Source: G965216255 sp965216255 (GTDB lineage: Bacteria; Bacteroidota; Rhodothermia; Rhodothermales; Bin80). From it: DNA of 64,000 nucleotides. The translations under genes and the position numbers were made by a program. The stretch's first letter is position 1. Every line of letters starts with the position of its first letter. Below the pieces are notes generated by a model. The model was not told the origin of the DNA. It did not search any database and saw only the letters and a program-made list of their open reading frames with translations. Location of the stretch: assembly GCA_965216255.1 (NCBI GenBank), contig OZ244148.1, forward strand, positions 434,001 through 498,000, read 5' to 3'. Below, piece by piece: positions 55,194-64,000 of this stretch.

Positions 55194-56879
55194 TTGAACT
55201 ACACGAGAAAGCCAGGAAAGACACTCTTCACTGCTATCCTGTTCTTGAGCCTTTGTGGTTCAGCCCGCGCACAGGTTTCGTTGAATGTGACACTGCTGGG
55301 TTACGACGGCAGTCCAATGGAACAGGCCCACATAGCGCTGCGGGAAGGCACCGAGCTATCACTCTTTGCGCAGACAGACGAGGAGGGAGGACACTCGCTT
55401 GTGCTTCCCAAGCCCGGTGGATATGGATTGTACGCCATGGGGGCATACCACGAAACCCTTGACTTCCCGCTCATTGCACTAGGGGACGGACCCATTGACC
55501 TAACCATCCGGCTGGCACCGAGGTATGTATCGCAAGACCTTGACTCCGTTTGGGTTGTAACAACTGACGCCTCGAAAGCGATTCGGCACCTGATGGATAG
55601 GCGACCTGATGGTACGTATGGGGTCCGCGTGCCAGTCAAATCCGACACCCTCGCCTATCAGGTTAGGGCTCAGAAGAGCGGATCCTGGACCGCGATGGTG
55701 GCTGGCACTCAGCACGACCGGCTGGACTTCAGCGAAGCGGGTCCGCTGTTGGATGCGGCTAGTGACTATTTCAGCGTCATGCCGAGCAGTGGCGGGATGG
55801 CGGAAATCACCTTCGATCCCGCCAAGTTGCCGGAGCATGAAGCTGAAGCTGGCATTGAGACCGACCCGCCGGTGCTTGCCGACATTGCCGCCGCACACTG
55901 GTTCGTACAGGGGCAGTCACAGCTTGAGCTTGATGCCTTTTGGGCGATGCACCGAGGCGAGATCGACAAAAAGGAGTACGAGGCCGAGTTGGGTAGGCTG
56001 CAGGCTCCTGTTCGAGATCGGATCGCAGCTCTGCAGGATGGGCCTCTACGCCAATGGCTGCTACTGCGTTACTTTAATTCGCTTATGCCGGCAGCAGCGG
56101 ATTCGCTGCTTGCTCGCCAGGTGCTGAATGCAGTTGCCCCCACGTCCGTCCTGTGGTCCTACTTTACGCGCAGAGCTTTGGAGGCCTCACTTCTCATTCA
56201 GACCATTGACTACCGCGCCAATGATACGGACTTGGTCCACTCCTATCTCCGGCGGGCTATAGATGTTCATGCCGATGCGCAGGTGCGCGCACAGTTCCTT
56301 CTGGCCGGGGTTACGATGGCCCACGAGATCGGTGACGAGGGTCTCAAGTGGGACTATTACCTCCAGTTGCAGGGAGAGTACGCGGAATCCTCCCAGGCTG
56401 AGCGTGCACGAGAGAACTTCAGCCCTGAGCGCAGGCTCCAGCCCGGGAAAACCATCCCGGCCTTCAGCTTTCCAGCGCTGGGGGAAGAAAGCGTAACGTA
56501 TACGGACGAACTGCTGCGTGGAAAGGTATTCCTGCTGGACTTATGGGGCACATGGTGTAAGGGCTCGCTTGCACAAATGTCTGAGCTCCACGAAGCCTAC
56601 AAGAAATACCGGGAGTCCGGGTTTGAGATTTTGAGCATTGCCATGATGGACAACGAGGAATCGATAGCCGCCTTCAGGGTGGGCGAGTTTCCTATGCCAT
56701 GGCTCCATTCCATTGCGGAAAGCGAAGATTTCGAAGCGGCGGTGAGTGCATTTGAAATATCGGCATACCCATGGCCTATCTTGGTTGACAAGAATGGTAC
56801 CATTATTGCCTTGGGACTTGACTTGCTCAAAAGAGATCTTTCCGAAGAGCTGGAAGACGCAATGGGGCCGATAAACTGA
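55194..56879 (+). CDS. Secreted TlpA/thioredoxin-fold protein lacking the second catalytic cysteine
   Basis: The TTG at 55194 is preferred: GAGGAG ends four bases before it and the signal peptide then starts correctly (MNYTRKPGKTLFTAILFLSL, cleaved after CGSARAQ). The open frame continues upstream only through IS1380 relic sequence. An N-terminal carboxypeptidase-like beta domain (LNVTLLGYDGSPMEQAHIAL) and a long helical middle (QAPVRDRIAALQDGPLRQWL) lead to a C-terminal thioredoxin domain (PAFSFPALGEESVTYTDELL, VFLLDLWGTWCKGSLAQMSE, with ISAYPWPILVDKNG as the cis-Pro region). The usual WCxxC is WCKGS, so one Cys only: it may act as a chaperone or single-Cys enzyme rather than a dithiol reductase. 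561 residues. Confidence 0.82.
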   Translation: MNYTRKPGKTLFTAILFLSLCGSARAQVSLNVTLLGYDGSPMEQAHIALREGTELSLFAQTDEEGGHSLVLPKPGGYGLYAMGAYHETLDFPLIALGDGPIDLTIRLAPRYVSQDLDSVWVVTTDASKAIRHLMDRRPDGTYGVRVPVKSDTLAYQVRAQKSGSWTAMVAGTQHDRLDFSEAGPLLDAASDYFSVMPSSGGMAEITFDPAKLPEHEAEAGIETDPPVLADIAAAHWFVQGQSQLELDAFWAMHRGEIDKKEYEAELGRLQAPVRDRIAALQDGPLRQWLLLRYFNSLMPAAADSLLARQVLNAVAPTSVLWSYFTRRALEASLLIQTIDYRANDTDLVHSYLRRAIDVHADAQVRAQFLLAGVTMAHEIGDEGLKWDYYLQLQGEYAESSQAERARENFSPERRLQPGKTIPAFSFPALGEESVTYTDELLRGKVFLLDLWGTWCKGSLAQMSELHEAYKKYRESGFEILSIAMMDNEESIAAFRVGEFPMPWLHSIAESEDFEAAVSAFEISAYPWPILVDKNGTIIALGLDLLKRDLSEELEDAMGPIN

Positions 56880-57684
56880 CGACAGCTTCCACAGGCAAGG
56901 TCGGGCTTCCAAGGTAGTGACACATCTCGCCGCAAGGGCTTGGCCTGATCGTTTTCCCGTAAGCATTTCCTAACTCTCGGAACTATGCCGCATCGATTAG
57001 CGGCATGTTCGGAGAGCACCCGAATCTTCGGATGCTGAGTGCACCGCAGTCGCGTGCACATCTTGAACTCGTCCTGCCCGATGCGCGTCAACCCTGTTGG
57101 ACGGAGATATCACTCGGCGTGCACACATTATCCGGAAATCTCAATGCTCGGGGCGAGGCGCAGTTGGCCAGTTGATGAATGTCAATAGTCTGCACCAATT
57201 GAAGGGACCGGTTCTTGAAGGATAAGGAGGGGACGCGAGTCTGGGGCCAGCCGAGCATGAGTGCATCTGCTGCTGGTCGCCAGTGACACATGCCCGATGA
57301 TTTCCTTAACCTCGCGGGCCGACGCTCCGTGATCCAGTGCCGGGGATGAGGGCATGACACGGGGCTAACGGCGCTCAATTCTTTCCCCCGACGTGTTATT
57401 ATCGGAAAGAATTTAAGCTTCAAAAAACGGGAATGAACGACCGGCAGGAGGCCCTGTACGGCGCCTGAGATCACCGCACGCAACCGCGGGTGGAGCACGT
57501 CAGAATCGCCGTAGATCGCGCCCGATCGCATTCAGGTACGGTCCAGGGCGATTCTGGAGACCATCTACTGATAAGCGCGAATTATCAAGCCAAAACAAGG
57601 AACAGAAATTACTAACGTCATCGCATGGTTGGATTGAGTTAGTACGTCATCGCGTAATTCTTCTCAGTTTAGTATCTTTGACGC
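56880..57684. other. Intergenic region with an integrase remnant and dyad repeat copy 2
   Basis: On the minus strand around 57337-57256 the translation LDHGASAREVKEIIGHVSLA followed by TSSRCTHA resembles the C-terminal part of XerC/D-type recombinases (HGADLREVQELLGHSSLATTERYTH), without the rest. The dyad at 57498-57558 follows. Near the next gene, TATCTTTG (57670-57677) resembles a Bacteroidota -7 element (TAnnTTTG), but no TTTG at -33 spacing is clear. Confidence 0.45.
57498..57558. repeat. Imperfect dyad repeat (copy 2)
   Basis: CGTCAGAATCGCC (57498-57510) faces GGGCGATTCTGGA (57546-57558) across a 35-base centre. The arms are the same as those of the dyad at 15439-15500, in the same orientation, 42 kb apart. 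Confidence 0.55.
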
Positions 57685-58983
57685 ATGAACAATTACGAAC
57701 GCACGCAAGTACGACAGATAGTCCAGCTGGTGAAGGAAAGTTCTACCATGCGGATCGTCGCGATTACCGGCCCTCGACAGACCGGGAAGACGACGGTCGC
57801 GGTCCAAGCGTGCCAACTGCTGACCAAGTCGGGTTATGCGTGTTGCTACGTCGCGATGGACGATCCAACCCCTGCCGAGTTCCGTTCGCTGGGAACCATA
57901 GAAGCCGTGCCGGTCGACGCTGCACCCGACGGGCAGTGGCTTGTCGAATTATGGGAGAGAGCTCGCCGGGCCTCACTGCGGTCCGACCGAGGCTTCCTGT
58001 TGGTGCTTGACGAGATTCAGCTCGTCCCGCGCTGGTCAAACGTCGTGAAAGGACTCTGGGACGGGGATCGGCGAATGGAATACCCCCTCCGTGTCGTTAT
58101 ACTGGGGTCGGCTCCCTGGCGGATGCTGACTGGCCTGAACGAGAGCCTAGTGGGTCGGTTCGACGCCTTGCCGACCACCCACTGGTCACTCTGGGAGATG
58201 GCGACAGCATTTGACCTGACCGTTGAGGAGTATCTGTTCTTTGGAGGATATCCCGGCGCGTTATCTCACGGAACGGGAACTGAGAGGCTCACCGCTTGGC
58301 AAGATTACATCGCGCGCTCGATCGTCGCGCCCGCCATAGACCGGGACATTATTGGGCTGACACGTGTCAGGAAAAGGGCGCTGTTGCGCCAGCTGATGGA
58401 TCTGGCGCCCCAGTATTCTGGTCAACTCATGTCATACAACAAACTGCTCGGCCAGCTTCAGGACGCTGGCAATACGACGACCGTCGCCCGGTACCTCGAT
58501 CTCCTTTCCGATGCGGGCTTAGTCACCGCCCTGTCCCGATACACGCCGGCACCGCATGTGGGGAGAGCCTCTCCTCCCAAGCTAAACGTGCTCAATACGG
58601 CGCTAATGACGGCACCGTCCGGTTACACGTTTGAAGAGGCACTGGCTGATCGGTCCTATTGGGGTCGACTTGTGGAGAGCGCAGTGGGCGCTCACCTCTA
58701 CAACACTCGAGGCGCCGCGACGCGGCTCCATTTCTGGCGCGATCCTCCGCATGAAGTCGACTTCGTCATCGTGCGCGGTCCCCACCTGCTCGGGGTAGAA
58801 GTTAAGAGCGGGAAATCATGGAGACAATCGGGCCTGGCTGCCTTCGCCGCCCGCTTTCCAAACGCAAAACGATGGTGGCGGGCACGGGTGGAATTCCACT
58901 CAACGAATTCCTATCGCGAGACGCTGACGATTGGCTGGAAGAGATATGAGCTCGATTGTACCCCGCACCGTCAGCCTGATTGA
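57685..58983 (+). CDS. AAA_14/DUF4143 ATPase
   Basis: 432 residues. An N-terminal AAA_14 ATPase has Walker A ITGPRQTGKTTVAVQ (about residues 28-42), Walker B LLVLDEIQLVPRW and sensor VVILGSAPWRML. The C-terminal DUF4143 domain, with a winged helix (YNKLLGQLQDAGNTTTVARY) and PD-(D/E)XK-like strands (HEVDFVIVRGPHLLGVEVKS), completes the usual architecture. These proteins are widespread and mostly uncharacterised, often in mobile or defence loci. It overlaps the next gene by 38 bases, so the two are one operon. Confidence 0.85.
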   Translation: MNNYERTQVRQIVQLVKESSTMRIVAITGPRQTGKTTVAVQACQLLTKSGYACCYVAMDDPTPAEFRSLGTIEAVPVDAAPDGQWLVELWERARRASLRSDRGFLLVLDEIQLVPRWSNVVKGLWDGDRRMEYPLRVVILGSAPWRMLTGLNESLVGRFDALPTTHWSLWEMATAFDLTVEEYLFFGGYPGALSHGTGTERLTAWQDYIARSIVAPAIDRDIIGLTRVRKRALLRQLMDLAPQYSGQLMSYNKLLGQLQDAGNTTTVARYLDLLSDAGLVTALSRYTPAPHVGRASPPKLNVLNTALMTAPSGYTFEEALADRSYWGRLVESAVGAHLYNTRGAATRLHFWRDPPHEVDFVIVRGPHLLGVEVKSGKSWRQSGLAAFAARFPNAKRWWRARVEFHSTNSYRETLTIGWKRYELDCTPHRQPD

Positions 58984-61900
58984 GCCAACAGACAGCGAAC
59001 GGTACGGACATGAGGACCTATCGTTGGCCCACTTTCACTCGGACCACAGCTACGTCCTGTTGGGCGAACCGGGGCTGGGCAAGAGCACAGCTTTCGAGAC
59101 GGAAGCCCGGCGAGTGGGCGCTCCAGATCCCATCCCGGCGAGACGCTTCATAAGCCGAGGCCTCGATAGCCACCCCGACTGGCGAAGAGGGCCGCTCTTC
59201 ATTGACGGACTGGACGAGGTGCGTGCCAGCGGTGCGGATCCGAGAGGGCCGCTGGACAGGATCTTGGACCGGCTCGAGGAGCTGGGTAACCCCAAGTTCC
59301 GCCTGTCGTGCCGCTCCGGTAGCTGGCTGGGGCTCGGAGACCAGCGGGAACTCTCCTCCCTTAAGGATGCTGTGCCGATTCGGGTCCTGCAGCTGAACCC
59401 GCTGGATCACGAGGGCGTTCGGCAGATCGTTTCCCTGCAGAGAGACGACGCAGACGCGTTCAAAATCGCGGCTCTTGAGCACGGGCTGTACAGCTTCCTT
59501 TGGAATCCACAGTTGCTCGGCATACTCCTCAACTCCGTGGGGGCGGCGGGTTGGCCTAATAGCCCAAGCGCGGCCTTCGAGAGCGCCTGCCAGGAGCTCG
59601 CCAAGGAACGTAACAACGAGCACGGGTACGCCGGCCATGGGATCGCACAACCCTCCCGAGCTGCTATTCTGAGCGCGGCCGGAAAGCTGGCGGCGCTGAT
59701 GTTGATCGCTGGCAAGGGCGGTTGGACCGCCACCGATACGGACGATCCCGACACCCTCTCCCTGAAGGAGGTGGAGGGTGGGAACAGGGGCACCCTGCTT
59801 GCCGCTCTGGAGTCTCGACTTTTCAGGGGGCCATCCACGTTCCGAATTCCGAATCATCGGCTCTTGGCCGAGTTTCTGGGTGCAAAGTATCTGGACGAAA
59901 GGATCCGCGCCCGCGACAGAGTGACCGTCCGGCGCACGCTGTCGCTGCTCATGGGACATGATGGGATCCCCCTGCCCGATCTCCGGGGGCTTTCCGCTTG
60001 GCTCGCTGCCGTGAACCCCCAAACCAGGCCGACCTTGATTCGCGCGGACCCGCTCGCCGTGGCGTTCGAAGGCGACGCGACCAGCTTTACGTACAGGGAG
60101 CGAAGGGAGCTGTTCGAGAATCTTGAGAGCAGCATCGAACTCCAGAGCGCCTGGCCCTCGGCGGTGGCCCTCGGCGCCTTGGCTGTAGGCCAAGGCAAGT
60201 CGGCACTCTGGGAGTTGACCGCTTCCTCGGTACGCTCCGATGCCAGACAGCAGCTCGTCTTTCTCCTGCTCTGCGGCCTCTCGCGGATGTTCCACGGCGG
60301 CCGCCCGGAAGGGAGCCACGTTCCCGGAGCGCAATCGGACTCTGATCGTGTGGCATTGCTGGCAATCGTCCGAGATACCACCTGGTGGTCCAGAGTCCGC
60401 TGTCGCGCCCTCGTCGCCCTTGACCAGGCTCTTTGCGCCAACCCGATCCGTTGCGCCACGCTGCGCGGGCTAGTCGAAGACATTGAAAATGAGCACCTGC
60501 CGGACGAACGCTACAAACTGCTCGGCACCCTGCTCGACCTCCTGTATCCGGGAGATCTGCCGCCCTCAGAAATCTGGGACCATCTCGCAGTCCGCCCGTA
60601 CCCACACCAGTTTGACGACTATCAGAAATTTTGGACCCGTCTGGTGGACAATTCGAGCGATGCGCATATCAGGGAGTTGCTCGACTCGCTAAGCGATCGC
60701 GCATCCGAATTGATTCCGAGGCTGGCGGGCCACCGGCTGGACGACATTGTTCTCAAGCTTCTCGCGCGCGGGCTCGATCTGTTCGGGGACGAAATGGGCG
60801 TACGCGGGATTTACCGCTGGTTCGGGCTCGTCGAAGTCGACCTTGAGCAGTCCCGATTGGTCCCAGCGGGTAACGGATCTCGCTCGCGCCGTGGCTCCAA
60901 CAGCGACGCTGAGGACGCGATCAGGACCTGGCTGCAGTCACGCCGACGCGTCCAATATGAGCTCGTTGAATTTGGCCTTCGCGCGCGAGAGACCGAGATC
61001 GGGCATAAGCTGCTCAACAAAACGGTCGGCCGCAAATTCCTGGGAGAGGAGGCACCGGCCGGGTTTCGTAAGTGGTGTCTTGCGCGCGCGGCAGAGCTGT
61101 GGGACAGCCGGCCTAAGATCGCGGAGGAACTCGCTGGGTGGGCAATCCGGCTGCAGGAGGGCTACGGCCCACCGTTATCCGACGGCGAAGTAGCGCAAGC
61201 CGTGCGAAACACGCCAGCCATGCTGGAGTGGAACAACAAACGCCTCGAGGGCGAGGCGCTCTGTAATCGGGAGGTCGCCGAGTGGGAGGAGCGTGCGGCG
61301 GAGACCCAGCGTCGCATACGGGAACGGCGGCAGGCAGAGGTGGCGGCGGTGCGGCAGCACGCGGCAGAACTGGCGGAAGGACGCTGCCAGCCTGCACTGC
61401 TCCACGAACTTGCCCAGTTCTACCTTGATGGTCTCGCCGAGCAAGGACCGGACGGTGCTCCGCTCGCTCGCTTGAGATTGCGGTTGGACGGCGACAAGCC
61501 GCTCGTGGAAGCAACGCTGGCAGGATTCCGCAGCCTACTGGACCGGGACGATCTGCCGGATCTGGTCCAGATCGCTAAACTACATGAGAGCAAGAGACTG
61601 TCGTACTTCGCCCTCCCCTTCCTGGCAGGAATGGCGGAGGAGGAACGCAGGGAAGGTGATACGCTGGACCGTCTGGGCGCGAAGGGAAGGCGGCGAGCGC
61701 TGGGCTGTTATCTCGTCTCAAGATCGCCCGGCAGACGCTACTCGCCTGAGAACGGTCCATTCGTCCAGGAAGACACTCGCCCGCCCTGGTACTTGCGAGC
61801 CTTGGACTCGTATCCCAGGGCTGTAGCCGATGCATTGGTCGCGGTGCACAACGCCCGCGTCCGCACAAAGGAGCCGCCGGATCAGCACCTTTATGACATG

Positions 61901-63190
61901 GCCCTCGATCCGGCATACGGGCGCGTGACAGCGCTCGCCGCGAGGCGGATGTTCTCTGTCTTCCCTACGCGGTGCAATGGGCCGCAGTTAGAGTCCTTGC
62001 GCCTGGTCCTCTGGGCCGCTCTGGGAAACAGTGGAATGCCGGCTGATGAGCTGCGAGACCTCGTACTGAGGCGACTCCTGCGTAGCGGCATGGACCTGGC
62101 GCAGCGGGCTCAATGGCTTTGCGCCGGCCTGTTCGTTGCCAAAGATAACTGCCTGCCCTCCCTGGTAGACTTCCTTGCGACCGGCGGCGATGCTCGTGTG
62201 CGGCATGTCGTCGACTTTTTTGTCTCACACGACCGGCGCCGGCGCGCCTCGCTTTCGCTTGACGACTGGCACGCTGATGAGTTGGCCAGACTCATCCAGA
62301 CACTCGGGGGACGCATGCGGCGATTCAGGCCGCCCGAAGGAGCGGGCTTTTATGGGCGCGAGCAGGCGACCCAACTGAAGTTTGAACCACTACTCACCTC
62401 GTGGATCGAAACACTCGCCGGTCGCGCCTATGACGAGGCCGCCAACGCGCTCGAATCGCTGGCATCCGATCCTAATCTAGAAGCGTGGAGCGCAGAAATC
62501 GCGCGGGCGCAAGAGGCTCAGGCCAAGAAACGCCGCGTGGCCTGGCAGGAAGTCCGCTCCCTAGCACTGATCCAGGAGGCTCTCCGGGGCGGCGCCCCTG
62601 CCAGCGCTGCGGACCTTGCTGCGCTCGTGCTTGATGTCCTTGAACAACTGGCGCAGCGCATCCGGAATGGCTCCACAAGCGACTGGCACCAGTATTGGCA
62701 CCGAGATCCTAGATCGCGGAAGCTCGTGGCCCATCAGCACGAAGACGACTGCCGTAACGTGCTGCTCTCGGACCTGCAACGGGAGTTGCAGCGGTACAAA
62801 GTCGATGCGCAGCCGGAGGGTAGATATGCCGATGACACAAGGGCGGATATCCGCGTGGCGTTCGGCTCCCGACTCGCGATCCCGATAGAGATCAAGAAGT
62901 ACACGCATCGCGACATTTGGCGCAGCGTAGAGAAACAACTCGTGGCAAAGTACACGCGAGCCCCGGAGTCCGGAGGTTATGGCATCTACCTGGCGTTATG
63001 GTTCGGGCCTGACAACGGGAAAATGGTGCCGCCGCCTCACGGACGCAAGCCGATGACAGCGGGCGAGCTGAAGGAACGACTCGAAGAGGCGCTCGCTCCG
63101 GGGCTCAGGGCGAAGATCAGCATCGTCGTGATCGATGTGAGTCCGTCCGGAAGGTACGCAAGAGACTGGGCGGACGATGCGACGGGCTGA
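58946..63190 (+). CDS. Giant NACHT-like STAND NTPase with a C-terminal PD-(D/E)XK nuclease
   Basis: 1414 residues from the ATG at 58946, chosen because GGAAGAG lies just before it; an in-frame TTG at 58931 is less likely. Walker A LLGEPGLGKST (residues 38-48) and Walker B with the NACHT-type LFIDGLDEV (84-92, acidic pair in DGLDE) are at the very N-terminus, followed by FRLSCRSGSW (sensor Arg). About 1000 residues of alpha-helical repeats follow, including a charged coiled segment (EERAAETQRRIRERRQAEVA). The C-terminus (about 1290-1414) has DDTRADIRVAFGSRLAIPIE followed by IKKYTHRDIW, an Asp...ExK site of the PD-(D/E)XK superfamily. The layout is that of a STAND immune sensor whose effector is a nuclease, but with sensor order reversed relative to most Avs proteins. 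Overlaps the upstream ATPase gene. Confidence 0.8.
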   Translation: MSSIVPRTVSLIEPTDSERYGHEDLSLAHFHSDHSYVLLGEPGLGKSTAFETEARRVGAPDPIPARRFISRGLDSHPDWRRGPLFIDGLDEVRASGADPRGPLDRILDRLEELGNPKFRLSCRSGSWLGLGDQRELSSLKDAVPIRVLQLNPLDHEGVRQIVSLQRDDADAFKIAALEHGLYSFLWNPQLLGILLNSVGAAGWPNSPSAAFESACQELAKERNNEHGYAGHGIAQPSRAAILSAAGKLAALMLIAGKGGWTATDTDDPDTLSLKEVEGGNRGTLLAALESRLFRGPSTFRIPNHRLLAEFLGAKYLDERIRARDRVTVRRTLSLLMGHDGIPLPDLRGLSAWLAAVNPQTRPTLIRADPLAVAFEGDATSFTYRERRELFENLESSIELQSAWPSAVALGALAVGQGKSALWELTASSVRSDARQQLVFLLLCGLSRMFHGGRPEGSHVPGAQSDSDRVALLAIVRDTTWWSRVRCRALVALDQALCANPIRCATLRGLVEDIENEHLPDERYKLLGTLLDLLYPGDLPPSEIWDHLAVRPYPHQFDDYQKFWTRLVDNSSDAHIRELLDSLSDRASELIPRLAGHRLDDIVLKLLARGLDLFGDEMGVRGIYRWFGLVEVDLEQSRLVPAGNGSRSRRGSNSDAEDAIRTWLQSRRRVQYELVEFGLRARETEIGHKLLNKTVGRKFLGEEAPAGFRKWCLARAAELWDSRPKIAEELAGWAIRLQEGYGPPLSDGEVAQAVRNTPAMLEWNNKRLEGEALCNREVAEWEERAAETQRRIRERRQAEVAAVRQHAAELAEGRCQPALLHELAQFYLDGLAEQGPDGAPLARLRLRLDGDKPLVEATLAGFRSLLDRDDLPDLVQIAKLHESKRLSYFALPFLAGMAEEERREGDTLDRLGAKGRRRALGCYLVSRSPGRRYSPENGPFVQEDTRPPWYLRALDSYPRAVADALVAVHNARVRTKEPPDQHLYDMALDPAYGRVTALAARRMFSVFPTRCNGPQLESLRLVLWAALGNSGMPADELRDLVLRRLLRSGMDLAQRAQWLCAGLFVAKDNCLPSLVDFLATGGDARVRHVVDFFVSHDRRRRASLSLDDWHADELARLIQTLGGRMRRFRPPEGAGFYGREQATQLKFEPLLTSWIETLAGRAYDEAANALESLASDPNLEAWSAEIARAQEAQAKKRRVAWQEVRSLALIQEALRGGAPASAADLAALVLDVLEQLAQRIRNGSTSDWHQYWHRDPRSRKLVAHQHEDDCRNVLLSDLQRELQRYKVDAQPEGRYADDTRADIRVAFGSRLAIPIEIKKYTHRDIWRSVEKQLVAKYTRAPESGGYGIYLALWFGPDNGKMVPPPHGRKPMTAGELKERLEEALAPGLRAKISIVVIDVSPSGRYARDWADDATG

Positions 63191-63337
63191 TTCATTACGA
63201 TCATCCATGCCGGCCAAGCCAGAAAACATGAGGCGTTATCTGGGCAGGTCAATCCACAGCAAGCAGTGTAAGACCATCTGCACTGCAGTACTCACGGCTG
63301 CGCGTGGGTACTGCCAGGGTTCGTCGGCGTGCCTGAC

Positions 63338-63512
63338 TGCCGTGCCATCCATGGCGGCATTCATCCCGTTACCGGCAGCCGTGTCGTGCTGACGCTGGCA
63401 CATCTGGATCACGACTCATCGAACAACTCCTTACGAAGCCCTGCGCGCTTGGTGTCAGCAATGCCACAACACCTATGACGCGCCGCACCGGGCCCGCAAT
63501 AGACGATGCTGA
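63338..63512 (+). pseudogene. HNH endonuclease remnant, frameshifted
   Basis: The plus strand reads CRAIHGGIHPVTGSRVVLTL and AHLDHDSSNN, then shifts frame into ALRAWCQQCHNTYDAPHRAR and NRRC before a stop at 63510-63512. This is the common phage-type HNH protein (HPVTGSKVVLTVAHLDH ... NLRALCQRCHNRYDAPHR). The frame change and the absence of the N-terminal part make it dead. Other parts of 63191-63662 carry no gene I can recognise. Confidence 0.6.
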
Positions 63513-63662
63513 GCCGGCAACTGGTGCTACAATGCCCCCCGCAGGCGCGGGGATGGACCCGTGCCCGTAAGGCCAAGGTGATCCGGGGCCGGGGACACGC
63601 GGGCTTCGGGCTCCGCTCCGTGAGCCCATCTGACGGATACGGATACTGTATTCAGGTGACCG

Positions 63663-64000
63663 CTATTTGAAATCCACCAATAGCTCCAGCACTTCAAGCT
63701 GTTCAACTGCGAACTTGAATCCACGTAAGATGTCCGCACCTGCGGGCCCTTCAAATCTCCCCACTATTACATACGCATGGCGCCCCTCTGCGGTGGCCCG
63801 ACTGTCCTCGGAAGTTGATTCAAGGTACTTCTTATACGACTGAAGCAAAGGCGTGGTGGTATACTCTTGCGTCAATACATTCACGCCCGCGACTTCTTGA
63901 GCCGCCCTGATGACTGTGGTTTCGAACGATAGTCGCTGCGAAAGCAGATTCGTATCGTCCTTCACGGTTGAAGGTAGCAGGCTTTCAACTACGTCCTTGT
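63663..64000 (-). CDS. Unknown protein, 5' end beyond the window
   Basis: The minus strand is open from the window edge: DVVESLLPSTVKDDTNLLSQ, then RLSFETTVIRAAQEVAGVNV and HAYVIVGRFEGPAGADILRG, ending at 63663 with LEVLELLVDFK. A GTG at 63965 is an internal codon that could be mistaken for a start. 112 residues are visible, with no motif I know. Confidence 0.5.
   Translation of the reverse strand, partial: KDVVESLLPSTVKDDTNLLSQRLSFETTVIRAAQEVAGVNVLTQEYTTTPLLQSYKKYLESTSEDSRATAEGRHAYVIVGRFEGPAGADILRGFKFAVEQLEVLELLVDFK

Noticed and set aside
15439..57558. A 42-kb genomic island bounded by the two dyad repeats as attL/attR
   Set aside because: The interval contains core genes (mutAB, glnS, gltX) and many unrelated insertions; one island is not supported.
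59018..60334. 438-codon minus-strand frame opposite the STAND gene
   Set aside because: Composition-driven antisense frame with no motif; the plus strand has P-loop and DGLDE motifs.

Overview
The window looks like a piece of a Bacteroidota/Rhodothermota-type genome, probably a Rhodothermales- or Balneolales-like lineage. Two secreted leucine-rich-repeat proteins end in a type IX-secretion-like sorting domain (a YPNPF motif, then an SG-Y-Y/F-R ending). The central metabolism is a two-subunit methylmalonyl-CoA mutase with its MeaB chaperone, and GlnRS carries a YqeY-like tail next to a separate GluRS. Taxonomy is inferred from these families; no rRNA or tRNA gene was found.

Layout. 1-2.3 kb is a scrapyard: an integrase tail, a broken IS21 istB and an E1-like fragment. 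2.3-11.2 kb is a defence block: an AAA ATPase/TOPRIM (DUF4276-like) pair converging on a type I restriction-modification operon (hsdM-hsdS-hsdR, with a Schlafen/AlbA-like domain fused to HsdR). 11.4-15.5 kb holds a broken DUF4338-transposase fusion, an IS256-like element and a complete tyrosine recombinase. 15.6-23.3 kb holds a subtilisin-LRR protein, a second IS256-like copy and a second LRR protein. 23.3-33.5 kb is packed with IS66, IS110, IS1380 and IS30 material and nested group II intron remnants, with a GH43-like fragment and a membrane NERD-excalibur protein between them.

33.8-47.7 kb is the stable core: SpoU methyltransferase, mutA-mutB-meaB, glnS, a second ATPase/TOPRIM pair, gltX and a PpiC-type lipoprotein. 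47.7-55 kb is again mobile: IS1380 and IS1595 remnants, a DUF433/DUF5615 toxin-antitoxin pair, a duplicated 5' piece of the second ATPase gene and a RelE/ParE-type toxin operon. 55.2-63.2 kb holds a thioredoxin-fold secreted protein lacking the CXXC pair, then a two-gene operon: an AAA_14/DUF4143 ATPase overlapping a 1414-residue NACHT-like STAND NTPase with a C-terminal PD-(D/E)XK nuclease. A broken HNH nuclease and an unknown partial gene close the window.

How it fits together. The window carries one classical restriction system, two ATPase/TOPRIM pairs of the kind seen in PARIS/AbiL/OLD-like immunity, one STAND-nuclease operon and two toxin-antitoxin modules, all set among decaying mobile elements. 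The best candidate for a poorly described system is the 57.7-63.2 kb operon. The paired ATPase/TOPRIM modules, one with a T9 slippage-prone tract just before its Walker A motif and a partial duplicate 8 kb away, come second.
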